DNA of 64,000 nucleotides from Hetaerina americana (lineage: Eukaryota; Arthropoda; Insecta; Odonata; Calopterygidae): NCBI GenBank assembly GCA_022747635.1, contig JAKTNV010000005.1, positions 41,740,238 to 41,804,237 of the forward strand. The letters are read 5' to 3'. A model generated the notes under the pieces. The model ran no database searches. It saw only the letters and a list, made by a program, of their open reading frames with translations, and had not been told where the DNA came from. Of this stretch, positions 47,661-60,700 are shown piece after piece (position 1 is the stretch's first letter; each line of letters begins with the position of its first letter). The position numbers were made by a program, and so were the translations under genes.

Positions 47661-50600
47661 CGATGAGGCAAGTATTTGTATGAATTTGTGAATCATTGGC
47701 TGATTTTTTTACGTGTGATGATGTTCGGGCTTCATGACCTCCAGAAAGCTGGTTCTTCTGTGAATATAATTTTTAAAATCGAAATTAGAATCTCTGTCGA
47801 ACGTCTTTGTGTGTCTAAAGCATGTGTTCGGGGTAAAGCTCGTAGTAAATCTCATATAGCACGAAGACTGTGTTGTTTCTAAATTGCGATCGTTGTGATT
47901 CCGGCGATTTTCTTGCTAACTACTTCAAAAGCAATTTTGAAAGGAAGACAAGAAGAAAAAGCATTTTAGTTGAAAACTCAAAAGATCTTATTTGAGGTTC
48001 AGTCTTCTTTTACCTGAACGACAAGGCATTAAAATAACAATAATAATAGGCAAGTTATCACTATGAATACGCTATTTTATTTGGCTCATTTAGTTACCAA
48101 TGGAAAAAAATCGTGCGTAATTTTGTAGAGTTGAAACATTATGAAACACCAGAAATTGCTATTCCGCTGTGTAGATTTTTTTATAACGGCTTAGGTTAAT
48201 TTGGTTTACGTTATCGTTAGGTAATTATCAGATGATTTCGATGCATTACTCTCTCTAATATTAAGGTTATGTAAACCATAGTAACCATGGTCGTAGTCAA
48301 AAAATTTTATACTGTGGAAGATTTAATTCGTCATCCAATCATTATATTGCAGTAGCCAATGCATTTCCGAACCATCGATATGCATCCGATTTCGCGATGC
48401 AAAATTAAGGACGCTCATCCATGTGCTAGAAACGGCATACCTTTTTGAATAACTGTCCTTACTTAACCAAATTCAGAAAAGAAGAAAATACTGCAATGTA
48501 TTATTCAACGCTCAAAGAAGCGTGAGCCATTTATTTTTTTTCGTGCAGGAGCGTCGCTTTCCTTTTTATTCCCATCCCGCCGCATGCAGTTAAAAAGAGA
48601 GATACGTCTCGTGGAATGAATCTTTTATGCAGGCCGGTCCATGGCAGCGGCGATTCCTTATTCTAAGAGTATCAGATTCCCTCGTCCCATTCACTGCTGA
48701 GCAACAAGGATTTACTGCGCCATTATGTCGGGGAAAGTGGTACAGAGTAGATGTTTTGTAATTTTCCATGGAATGCAAATTCTTTCCTCCGTTTAATGGC
48801 CCTAAATAAGACTCCGGTGCAACACTCATGAGGACATAATTTTGGGCCTTATACCGTATTGAATGTAGCCTCAATAGTTGTTGATATTTGTATATTTTTA
48901 TTGTTTAACATAAATTGTTTATAACTGTGTGTGCACCTTCAGTGCAATTGAATCCATCAATAATAATCTGAAATAGGCAAATACTTGACTAGATATTTTG
49001 TCTTCATTGGTTTATGAACGTAATTGTTACTATTTCAATTGGTGCCTATAAGTTTGATGTACTTTTATTTCTACTAATAGTTTTAGCAAGTGTAAAGTCA
49101 TAATGATAAACTTGTTTGTAATGTATTTTAGGCGATTATTTATTTTATAATGGAATTAAATTGTCTTGTAGCTTGATTTGGCGGCTGTAGTAGTAAAATT
49201 GGAACGTCTTTGTACTGGATTCCAATGATTATCTTCCCAAGGAGTTATTCTTCATAACTTATTTGTAATCTTATCCTTTCGCTGTATCGGGAATACAATT
49301 TAAAGATATCGGTAATGGTGACATCGAATCTTATTGTGAATTAAGATTTGGTGACTTAAAAGATCTTCCACGAGGCAGTTAGGGATAACGTGTGGGAGAA
49401 CTTGTTACGAAGCTATTATTTACATTTCGGTACTGCAAGAAGTTACAACAATATATTTTTACCAAAGGGAGCTTTAAGTTCCAATAGTATAATAAATGAT
49501 ACGTATCAAATTTCCATCACTCATAGTTAGTAATATAACTTAAAATTGGCCGACATTAAAATCATAGAAAACAATTAATGCCTCAGAGAGGTGCTGTGAA
49601 AGTCGTGTATTCAATGAACATACGGAAACATGACTGACGTACCGAAGGCGAGGGACAGATCGAGTGAAAGCAGCGTATCAAGGGGGTTTCATGGCGTGGG
49701 AGTGCTGTAATTAAAGGCTTCCTCATATGAGATTCGGCATTCCGGCTCAAAGTGCAGGGTATTAAAGTTTTATTACCGTTAACCAGTATTCTAATAATTG
49801 TACCTTGAAATATATTTTACGGAGATCTTTCTCTTCCTTACATCTTCTCTCTTTAGCCCACGAACACGGTGAGCACAAATCAAAGACAACTTTTGTCAAT
49901 TTATTACAATTTTAAGTAATAAAATAAGCATCATTTAATATCTCAATAACTTTACATTTGGAAGCGTATTAAATCCGTCATCATTACTCTCTTTTTAAGT
50001 CCTATTATTTATAATCTTAATTATTATCCCATATTTTTTCTGTCAACCTCTGTAGGATTAGCCTTTTACTGTCTTATTCGAACGAATGTCATGAAATGAC
50101 CAGGAAAAATCAAATGCATATGTATTGATTTTCTTTGTCATAGTTGAGATCAACAGAACCCTTCGTGTATTTGAAAATGAGAAATGAAAAAAATATGAGC
50201 CGAGAAATAATTGAGACCTCCATTTAGAATAGGAGAGAATGGAGGCAAACGGAAATGGGAGTGGTCGGGATTAAGATAAAAATCTATCTGTCTAAGGTTT
50301 TTTCTCAAAATGCAGAAGGTTATTTTTTTAAAACTAATCACTAAATATTTTATTGTTGACAACGAGTGAATGATACCAACCACTTGCTATCTTGGTAGGT
50401 GAGACCACAATGAGAAATTAGGGGAAATTCAATTCATGCAAGCAAGCCTATGTCAGGAATTTTTTGCTTCGTAAAACGTGTTAAAAACAGTAGATTTAAA
50501 AGGAAAAATCAAAATATTTCAAAAAGAAATGCACGTAATTCTGATCTTAAATTCGTGACAAAAATCACAAGTTCCTGTAATGGCCTATGGCCTAACACTC

Positions 50601-50875
50601 CCGCCACACGTTCATTTTTCGGCTTGCGAGGTAATGCGTCGATGTTGATGCAAACTCATTTAGCTCCTTTTAATCTTTAGAGAATCTCAATGGCGTAGTT
50701 ATAGCTAATCTATTACCTGCCTCCGCCTTGTAAAGGAAAGAAACTAAGAAAATTTCAAGGCCTCATATTTAAGACCCGGAGCGGCAAGGGAAGTTGTGTT
50801 AGGTAGATAAAAACTTAAAATTAATTACGTCTGTGATAAACTCGTAAATCGACTCTTAGTCTGTGCAATTGACTT
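47661..50875. other. AT-rich intronic sequence
   Basis: Nothing recognisable; only short frames. No SINE boxes or TE motifs seen. Confidence 0.4.
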
Positions 50876-50879
50876 TTCC

Positions 50880-52200
50880 GGAGCAGGTGAAAGAGGGCTA
50901 AAAAAAATCGCGGCTGAGAAATATCGTGCAGAGATAAGAGAAGGGGGAGCAGGGGAGTGGGGAGGAGGAAGCGAGGGTGAGAGGGGGTCATTGGCGAGAG
51001 GCCGGTCGGCGGAGACGGTGGAGCACTCGAAAGGTGGAGAGAGGATGGAGGTGTGGGGTAGCCGGGGGTGTGTTTGGTGGGGGGTGGAAGGAAAGGGGCT
51101 TATCTGCGGTCGTGCAAACGGATGAGAGAAGACTGCTATACTCCCTCTCGGCGGTTGCAAGGTGTGCGGCGGTCGGATACCCCGCCGCCGCTTCGTCCCA
51201 ATTTTTTTTTGCTTTCCTTCCCGTATTTTTTTTGATTTATTTTTTCCCCTTTCGCTGGCTCCTCCTCCTCCTGGTTTTCGCCACACGCACCTCCTATTCT
51301 CCGCCACAAACATTCAGACACAAGCGCCGGAGAGAGAGACCGCCATCGTCGCCGTGTTCTCCACCGAAGTGACTCCCTTGTTGCCTCCCTTTCTCTCTTT
51401 CTCGCCCATTCCATTCGTGGGAATAAGCGAGAGAGAAGCGGAGAAGAGACCGGGGCGAAATACTCTCGCTCTCTCTCCTTTTTTATTTCTTCTTCTCTTG
51501 TAGAGAGAGGAAAACTTGGGGTCGAGGGAGGAATAGGTGGGTCGTGGGGTGTAAGGAGGAGGTGTGGAGGGCGGCGAAATAAAAAGACGATAAAGCGAAA
51601 TTGAAGGGTGAATAGAATGGGCGGGTCTGGGTGTAAGAGTCGAGGGTGGGGGTGGGAGTTAAGGAAGGCGGAGCAGTGCTAAAGGGGGAGTTTTTCCCTG
51701 CGAAAAAGAAAATAAGGAGCTAGCAGTCCGATGTCCGCTCCTTCTCTTTTTCATCTTTACTTCCCTGTCCCCCACCTCTCCTCTCCCTGCGACATTTTTT
51801 TTCCTTCTTGTATCGGGGGAAAGAGGGCTTTCGGGAAAGATGACTGTCACATAGGACTGCATTGGAAAAATTCTGCGGAAGATGGGGAGTCCCTAAATGT
51901 ATATTTTTTTCTCCTTTTCTCCTCTCTTCTCATCTTTCTCATTCCGTCCCTCCCCCTCCTCTCTATCCACCCCTGTCTACTCGTTCCCCTCCCGTCTTCC
52001 AACTCCTACGGATGTTCTCTTTTACTTTCATTTCCAGTCGATCGAACCACTCAATATTCATGGAGATGGAAAAAAATGAGGGAAAGATTGTGTCCCACGT
52101 TCAAAGAAGAATTGCGCAAGAGTAGTGGGTGATATCGAAGGAGTCCCTCCTACCCCCACTCTCCATCTCATTTTTTTTTACTTCAGAAGGGAAACTTTGG
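50880..52200. other. GC-richer island 13, alternating purine and pyrimidine blocks
   Basis: A purine-rich block (50930-51120) is followed by pyrimidine-rich (51180-51420), mixed GA-rich (51420-51680) and pyrimidine-rich (51730-52000) blocks. Overlapping frames up to 162 codons exist on both strands, all Ser/Pro/Arg/Gly-biased. No exon signal was identified. Confidence 0.5.
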
Positions 52201-52566
52201 TCGATGCGAAAGGAAAAGAGACTTGTTGGATAAACCGTGGCGCTCGAATCGCAAACTTCTTGCGCGGATAAGAAAAACAAAAGAATATTCCCTTCGCGAA
52301 AAATCCGGGGAAAAATTTCTTATTTTCTTCCTCATAATTCCAGGACATTAACGTAGAAATAGATTCTAATGATTGTTTATAGCTGTCCAGAATGCCATGC
52401 TATTAGAAAATTAACATTCATTATTGAATTAATTTTGCTGTTAGGATTGAAATGTTGTCAGCAATACGAACTTAAAATAAGGGTGTTCAAAACTATTTAA
52501 AGGTAAAGGAATCACTCTTCATCATGAAATTTGCTAATAAACATATCTTGCTTTGGCTGATACGTA
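52201..52566. other. AT-rich sequence before the mariner element
   Basis: No feature seen. Confidence 0.4.
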
Positions 52567-53103
52567 CAAGGTTTGTATAAAAAGTATTGGTAACAATTTT
52601 TTCCTGACGTGTGCGTGAAGTGCTGAATCCAGGCGATCGGTTAAGTGTGCTCATGATCACAGATCATATCGGCATTGATAAGATGACAGTGGACACCATT
52701 ATCAATGAAAATTTGCGATGCGAAAGATCTGCGCTAAACTCGTCCCGTGGGTATTGTCGGACGACCAAAAGCAGAGTCGAGTGTCTGCAGGCGAAAACCT
52801 TCTGCAACGCGTTGAAAAAGGGCCCGACTGTTTGGACAGTCTCTACTTGGCACCAGTAGATTATTTCCTATTCTCAAAAGTGAAATCCTCCCTCAAAGGG
52901 CACCAATATAGGAAGAAGCTTGAGAAGCTTTCACGCATACTCTTAAGAATCTTCCGGAAGGCCTACCAGGGAGCCTTCGAGTCGTGAAAAACACGCTGGC
53001 AAAAGTGTGTCGACACTCAATAGATGTACTTTGAAGAAGAAATTGTATCTGAAATAAATCTATTTTTGCGAATTCTTTCCCGATACTTTTTATGCATACA
53101 ATG
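52567..53103 (+). mobile_element. Internally deleted mariner-like transposon
   Basis: Imperfect terminal inverted repeats share ATAAAAAGTAT (52577-52587; reverse complement at 53083-53093) with further matches for about 25 bp. Inside, one frame reads DRLSVLMITDHIGIDKMTVD and IINENL, matching the mariner helix-turn-helix region. After a frameshift the text reads MRKICAKLVPWVLSDDQKQ and LLQRVEKGPDCLDS, then jumps to LAPVDYFLFSKVKSSLKG and a C-terminal end AYQGAFES. The join removes the catalytic core: the first two Asp and the DNARPH region are gone, and the third-Asp motif (PDLAP) reads YLAP. Length is about 0.54 kb against roughly 1.3 kb for intact mariners. A TA dinucleotide precedes the left end; the right TA is mutated. 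Non-autonomous and dead as a protein gene. Confidence 0.88.
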
Positions 53104-53479
53104 TTTATGTATGTACCTGATGGGTATAAATGTTACGTTAATGCGTCATCTTTCTGTATGTGTAATATGTGAAGACTAATTTAATTGGGGAATAAGTAGG
53201 TTAATGTCTAAAGAATAATTCTAGATGCTAAGAAATATCGTTGCTCATATTTTACGGGGACAATTAATTGAATCGGAATGGATTTTTCAAGCTGACGTCG
53301 CGTATACGAGACTGCAAAAAAATGGATAAACGAGCTGCCCAAAATTATCGCAATGGTCGGTAAATCGTGGCCGTAAAAATTCACGCCGCTCACTGAGCCA
53401 AAGGAATGTATTTATGTACCAACTCTGCGCCTCAATGGTTCTTTCCCTGGAATAAAAACCATGTTTTCCGTGGCCCTTA
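53104..53479. other. AT-rich intronic sequence
   Basis: Nothing recognisable. Confidence 0.4.
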
Positions 53480-54210
53480 TATTCTTGCTACACCTTGGCG
53501 CGTGAAGCCGTGTCTTTATGATGAAGGTTAACCCACCTCTGCGATAAGGAACTTCACGCCCAATTAACGTCCCTCGAGTCCGCGTCCGTCTTTCATCCCT
53601 TATCTAGGAAAAAAGGAGACGGCCCCCGTGGCCTTCCTCCCTATCTCATTGCTACTCGATTTATCCATTAACCACCATCTCTTCATTGGACCTCAAACAG
53701 GGCCCACCGCCCGGCCCACTTACAAAGTACCTTTCCGTACACTCCTCCCGGTTTTTTGCTGAGTTCACCATTCCCCCTACCCTTATCCTGCCCCCCACGA
53801 TTCTCTCTTCACCCCCCTTCTCCCACCAGCGCGAAATATCCACCCCGTTTTCATCCACTCAGCCCCCTGCCCCGCGCCTAAGGTACACACTTTTCCTTTC
53901 GCGCCAGAGCCAACATTAAATTTTTTTCCTCCAAAGTCCATTCACTTCTCCGTTTCCTCATCCCCTGTCACCTTTATCACTTTCCCCCCAGAGCCAAATT
54001 CCCCAACCATGGTTCCCTTATCCTTTTCCCTCGCTCATTAACGCCAAGCAAGAATTGGTCAGTTGGAAGAGGCGTCAATGTTTTCAGGTCCTCCGCCCAT
54101 TAGGGAGATAGTGCGCCCTCTCTCCCACCCCCCACTCTTTCGTCCCTTCCCCCGTTCCTTTACGGCATTCCTTAGACTCCGCGCACATATTCCTGTCAGT
54201 CGAACCTTTC
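53480..54210. other. GC-richer island 14, pyrimidine-rich
   Basis: C/T-dominated on the + strand (CCCCCTACCCTTATCCTGCC, TCTCCCACCCCCCACTC). Frames are Pro/Ser/Phe-rich and unsupported. Confidence 0.5.
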
Positions 54211-56635
54211 AATTTCTTGAATTTATTCCGACTCTAATATCATCCGTCCCTAAACCGTTCTCATACCTTTGTTTCTTTTTAAATCCAATATGTAGTTGGG
54301 GGAAATTAAGAAAACAGGACAGATAGATGGAAAAGTTATTGAGAAGTCGCACGATATTGGAGAACCTGGAAGAATGTTGAGTGGTCTGCGATGAGAGGAG
54401 AAAGAAAGGTTTTCTTGACTACATAAAATGAGATATAAATTAGAGAGAATCAATGAAAGGAAAGATAGAACACTGTTCTGCAACCCTTACTAATATTGAA
54501 GAATTTGCAAACGTTTTCTGCAGCGAGCAATCCTCTCTTTCCTCGATAACCTCCACACCATCTTTGATAACTCTTCCGTTAAAACTTTAGCATTTATTTT
54601 CCTCAATTATCCACTCTTCCCAGGGTAACATATGTCATCACTATCTAATGGTATGTAGAGGAATTCAATCTTGACTCAGTCACGGAATATATTTATTTGA
54701 ATAAAATTAGTAGATTGTAATCCTATATCACCTCAAACGTCATGATTTTGAAGGAAAAGGACAGTCGTCCTTCACTCATACATATAGCTAAATAATGGGA
54801 TTTCAGGTCAAAGAAACATCAGTCGAATTCCAATTATTTTTAGGGGTTGACTCGAGTTTGATACCAATTCTTGCTTTCCTTCCCTTAGAAATTTCATAAT
54901 ATAGCAAACTTGATCCAAACATTTGTCGAAATATGTAGGGACGTCTGCTGAATAAGTCTTTGTCGAACTGCATCTTAAAAGTGAATCTAAGATTCCTTAA
55001 GTCGTAGATTTTCATCAAATAGCCAAACATTTTTAGTACTGCTTTACAGAGGAAATGAGGCCTGGCGTGAATTTTATAAATACCGATTTAAGGTCTAATA
55101 GCTATGTTTGCGCAAACGCACTCAGACTTTTAGCAATAGATTTTAAAGAGAAGGAGATGCTTACTTTTTCATGAAGGGGACGATCATACATTGACTAAGG
55201 AGCTGACGTGAAATTTTCAGCATTCAAGAACGGAGCTGAAGAATTGGGCACTAATTGATTTTAGAGGGTGAAGGTGAGCTATTTAAGTAAACGTTGTTTG
55301 GGATAGTGCAAAAGTATCAATATGTTCAGGAGGTGAATTATTATGGTGGGAGAGTGGACCATGAGCGAACATTGGGAGAACGTTCATCTGGGAATGGGCA
55401 TATGAGTGCGTTCGAGCAGGTCGTGGTAGTAGCCTTAAATCAATTTGGTAAAGCCGCTCAGGAATTAATGCATTTAATAGTAGCCTATAAACGGCAGGGT
55501 TGGCCTTTTACATTTTGTTATGAACTAAATTAATAGGAGGTAATCGAACCCGCGACTTTTGAATAAGGAGGCAAGAATGCTACCCCACCATACTTGAGGC
55601 CGTTGAATGTTATTGATATGGATTTCCTTTTGACTGAAATAGGATTAGGTTTTGCTCTTCACTGGACGATAGTTTTCCTTATTCTTATAAGAAACTGATT
55701 TATCTCTCTTGCCATCCTTCCATGTGAACTCTTACTCCTGATTCGGCAATTTGCCCTCAATGAGATGTTTATGAGTAATTCATGTAGGTCAATCATGTGG
55801 GGTGGTCGTACCATTTTGAAAAGGAAAGGTATGGAATTGAAATTGGGGAAAATTTGGGGTACCTAAGTTGAAATGAGATCAGGGGTTTAGTCACGAATCT
55901 TTATTATCGCGTTATCTTCGTCATTTTCAACGCGATGAAAGATGAAAATGCCATCGCCCTTCTTCAGCAGTTGCGATTAGGAGCGTAACATAAAGGGATT
56001 CCTTGGCGCTATCACGAATCGAATCGAGTCGTAAGATACGTAATCCCATGTTGTGTTCCCTAGGAAAATGTTGCTGTTGGAACGTCAATATTAACTGAAC
56101 TTTTGGGCAAATGTTTTGGTGAACAGTTGTCTGATTCTCCGGTGATTCTACAGCCGTGCAGAATAAGACTCAACAATTATATGGATGTTCCATGGGCCGA
56201 ACAGTTCTCGGAACAGTTATTGAGTTTTCTATCTAGTTATTGGATGAGTGTTTCCGTTAGCTTTCCATTCATCAGTTCGATTCTTTGGCCTAAATAATTA
56301 AGGAATCTCAAAAGTGCTAAATGTTGAGCTATTATTTACTCGCAAATATTAATAGGCCACCAATATACCCAACTGTTGAAAATGACTAATAATATACTAC
56401 ATACGAGTGCAATTCAATCCACACGGTAAACGGTGATTCTAGATCATTGTATAGTCTGGCTTAACAGCTCTTAACCTTGTTTAAGGAGGCGTCAGTTAGT
56501 TTTCGGAGAATTCCAGTGAGCACAGTAAGTGAAAACGATAAGATAGAACGTTGGAATGCTTATGCCTGGTGAATAAGGAGAAAGAGAGAAAGGGGGTTCG
56601 AGACGAAGTATCAGCGAAACAAAGCCAACCTACTC
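54211..56635. other. AT-rich intronic sequence with one SINE head
   Basis: Contains the tRNA-like head at 55535-55610; otherwise nothing recognisable. A 79-codon + frame at 55294-55533 has no known domain and abuts that head. Confidence 0.4.
55535..55610 (-). mobile_element. tRNA-like SINE head, another family
   Basis: On the minus strand, TGGTGGGGTAG acts as an A box and GGTTCGATTAC (55540-55550) as a B box, with a TCTTGCCTCCTTATTCAAAAG middle. The sequence differs from families A-C. The body, expected to extend left, was not delimited. A true tRNA gene is unlikely because the stems do not pair convincingly by eye. Confidence 0.6.
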
Positions 56636-56639
56636 TTTT

Positions 56640-57745
56640 TCTACGATCGATGCAAAGTGTTTCCTCTCTGAAAGGCGCTCATCGAGGGCGGCCCCGTGGA
56701 ACTCCTTCCTCCGAGGATCCGCCTCGGCGCCAGCGTGCTCCATGCCGGGGCGGACCAGGGTGAATGTCTCCACACCACATACCTCAGGCCTTCTCCCCGC
56801 CTCGCCTTTATGCCCCGCGTGTCACCGCACGCACTCTCATGCCTCCCACGCCTGTCTCCATCGTGCCTCTCCCCCACTCCCTCCCTTCTCCCCCATCCCT
56901 CGCCTCCACCCTCGCCTCCTCATCCTTTCCTTTCAACGAGTGTCACTACGGGGCACCAATTCTCGCCCGACCCCAGAGAGAGAGGGAGAGAAGAGAGACC
57001 GACCTTATGTATGACCCGCGGGCATGTTTGGGGACAGGAAGGGGAAAGACAGGACTATTCGGTGAAAGGGGGGAAGAGGTTAGATGAGAGGAGGGTGGGA
57101 TGGTGCAGGGGGACGGCGGAGAAGGAGTGAGAGGGAGCTCGAAAGAGGGACGGAGCGAGGGGAAAAGGGCTAGGGGAAAAGGGCGCCTCGGGGTGCCGAG
57201 GTTGGGAGGAGAAACTTCTCCGGGAACGGTTTGTCGGATGCAATGGTGTGTGTCCGTGGTGTGTGTTTTTGGGCGCGCGTGTGTGAGTGGAGGAGTGCAG
57301 GATGGCAAGGGTAAAGGCCGAAGCGCGGGTTGAAGTGGGCGATGCTTGGCGTCGAGGGAGTGGGAAACTTCCCCAACCTCTCTTCATTCCCTCTCCCCTT
57401 GGGGGGGGGTTCATATTTTCTCGCCTCCCAGAAAAACTGCCCCACGACCCACCCAAACCCCTTACCTCCCCGGTTCTCGGCCCCCAAGTCCCTCCCACCT
57501 CTTCCTCGTCTCCCTTTCCCGGTTCGGAGATCACGGGGTCTCCGCTCCGATGGAGACTCAGCGTTGACGCCGCCGTGAGGAAGGAGGGAGTGAGAGAGAG
57601 CGTGGGAGTAAAGGGCTCTTTTAGCTGCTAAAGAGAGACGGCTACTTCCTGAAAAGGTCGCATCCTGGTGCCCATCGGCGGCGGATTTCTCGAGAGCCAA
57701 TGGTTCTCTATGCGCCCTCCCTCGTTTCGTCTCCCTCGTTTTGGG
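56640..57745. other. GC-richer island 15, the longest
   Basis: About 1.1 kb of CpG-rich sequence in asymmetric blocks: C/T-rich 56780-56940, G/A-rich 56970-57230, GTGTGT-rich near 57245-57290, C-rich 57360-57530 with a 9-G run at 57401-57409. More than ten overlapping frames, up to 194 codons, are open on both strands. The openness is compositional, and I see no domain or splice structure. Confidence 0.5.
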
Positions 57746-60700
57746 GCTCTTCACTTTATATTTATACGGGTTTCGTGAAAAGCAAAATCAGCTGGTTTAT
57801 TCACAAGAAGCGGAATAAAGGTTTTTCAATAGATACGTGGGCTCGTTGCCATATAAAACTGCAATATGCAAATTGGAGTAGCTCCTGCTATTTATCGAAA
57901 ATATTATCATAGTTTTTTCTTGGTGAGTTTAGTAGTCAGGTAAATTTGTGGTTAATTAGTACTTAAAAGTAAATAGTACCTTTAAATTAAGAGTTGCCGC
58001 ATATTTCTTATTTGAAATACAAACTGATAAATGGAAAATTAAAGGAAGCACTCATCACTAGCTAAAAAGAGAACTCAATAATTGTTTAGCGAACTTTGCA
58101 AACCAACAAAAGTCTATAAAAATTCTTATACCTTAAGGAAGATTAAACTATAAAGATGTTGGTTGGTAAAAAACTAAACCGTCGTACTTGCTTGTAGATC
58201 TCAAATTACATTTGTTCTGATTTTCAAAATAAAACTGATTGCTTATTATAAGATTAACGAGATTACGGTTTTGTGCGTAGTTTAAACTTTCGTATTTAGG
58301 GGTTTTTTCAATAAGGGCCTTCGTTTGGAAGAATGGAATTCTTTAATAATTACTGCAAAGCATATTTGATGCAAATGGGAAGTTTTGTAAAAATAATACG
58401 TAAAGACATCGGCGTTGGGCGTCTGAAGAGTGAGATGACAGTGAACGTAAATATAAACTCATCCGGGGGTGAAGAAGGATGGAGAAAGGGGGCTAAGGTA
58501 AGAAGATAAAGGAATGAGAAGAGAGAGAGATAGAAAGAGGGAAGTGGTATAAGGGTCGATGAAGGCTCATCTGAGATTATCTCGGCGGGGGAATCCAATG
58601 TCAAAAAGTTTTTTTGATGTGTGCGTGTGATAGGAGGGTTGGAGTGGGGTGGTAGTGTTCGGTAGTGAGATCAACGGGAAGAGGCAAAGGAAATAGGAGG
58701 CGGGGAAGAAATATATCTCGGAAGAGGGAGCCACGTTTGGGAAATAGAGTTCATGATATAGAGTGAAGAGAGCCATGATAGTTCTATTAATGGTGAAGAG
58801 AAATCTAAGGAGATATTCATGTTAATAGAGTGATGATAGCCCAGGCGATATGCCTTAAGCATGAAATGTTTTGTATGCAACTTGTTCATATTGGTTATTA
58901 ACCTTTGGTTCCGCGTTTGCCAATGAACTCAAGCTAGAATTTTATTGGGAAAGTACTTTCTTATTCCTGGCATTAGCTAACCGCATGTCCTTTCTCATTC
59001 TAGGAATTCATTTGAAAGTTAGCTCAGCGATTGGTGATATCTTAGAGTCATTGTAATAATCCAAATTCGATTATTTAACTGCGTAAAAGTATAATTTTCC
59101 ATGATTTGTTCATTCAGTGCCAAATGAAGGAAATAATATACTCTTATTTACATATTCATATGAATTATTCCATTACTTTGTAAACTTAATGTTATTACAT
59201 GTCATTCATTAATAATATGATTTATTTAAATTCATAACAATCCTACAATCCCGCTTATGCTTAAAAAAATTAACCTCTCTTATTTTTGTATGAACTCATT
59301 TTTGCAACCACATAATTTGATTTAGGTTCTGGTTCGCATATGAAATCGTTTTATGAACAGAAAAAAAATTATTTTTACTAAGATAAGTGCCTAACTTTAT
59401 GATTTATCGTATATATCCAGTAGTAAATTGTACGCGTGATTATTTTCATGTCATTTCAGTTGACGAAATTTCTGCATTGCATCTTACGTGAGTTACGTTT
59501 GTAAAGTTGGCGACCATGGAAACGTAATAGTTTGCTAGCTAATCATTTATTTTTTTAAATCTTTTGCATTATTTTGTAGTTTGAACAGGATGATCTTCAC
59601 TTCCGTTCGCATTAATCCCGGCGCGACCAGGGGTAAAATGCAAGTAGCTCGATAATGCGATTTAAAAATAGCTTGGATTTCTTCAAAAAGTACGCCGTAA
59701 TATTTTTTCCCGCCACCGTCTCTCATCAACAAGAGGTCGATGTATGTAAAATGTGAACGAAATGAGGTCACAGGTGAAACCATTAACCTCCCGATCCTCT
59801 TTTCCCAACGTCGTTAATTGCCATAAAAATTTGCCATAAATGAAAATTCCCTTCACTCCTTGCTCTATACGCAGTCCCTTTAAATGCCTCTTTGGTTGAA
59901 ATTTCCTTAACTACTTATTTATAAAAAAATTGTGCATGGTTACTGCAACCTACTTCTCCATAACATTATGTGAGGCTTCCTTTGGCGATGTTTGAAGGCT
60001 TAATTAGGAGGTGTAAAGGGCTACCACCAGCACATACATTAAATTAATCCCGTTCGTAAAAGAGATTTCTTACCCGAGGAAAATGTTAAAATTCGAATAA
60101 ATTCTTCTTGCAGAGAAAAATCATTATATTTACTTTTATAAGGGGGAGTAATTTTTTAAATCAATTTATTTTAATCTTCCTGTGATTCCTATAAAAATAT
60201 TGATTTTCATTTCCGACATTGCATTATATGAACCTCATGACTGAAGAGACGTTTAAAATTTTAAAGAGTAGTGTCGTGCTTTGGTTGAAAAGTTCTGAAA
60301 CTTTATATTATGACTCATTGTGCGAGTTGTTACGTTTCCTAATAACTCTATATGATCTCAATGCAAATTGGAAACATATTCAAATGAAATTTTCTTCTAT
60401 TTATCAGATGTAATCCTTTCTGGCTTAGTATGCTTTCAACACTAATGCTTGTGGTCTTTCACTGTAGCTAATCACATTTTTTTGCTTTCAGTTCCAAATA
60501 TATCCATCAAAACAATGGTATTTTTTTCAGTTTCAACGGAATTCTTCTCTCTGAGATAAAAAAAGTACTTTATAAGAGGCGGACTGAGCACAAATCCGAT
60601 GATAGGGAAACAATTTGAATAAAACGTTAAAAGCATTTGGATTTAAGAAATAAGATGCAAATCTCCTAAAATGCTCGTAAAGTCAAAATATGTAGATAGA

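Noticed and set aside
57055..57754. Overlapping 120-194 codon minus-strand frames
   Set aside because: Several phases are open at once in a CpG-rich island, which is a compositional effect.
60350..60380. DLNANW wording resembling the start of the next Slit repeat (DLSNN)
   Set aside because: No acceptor AG in the right place and the following residues do not fit an LRR.
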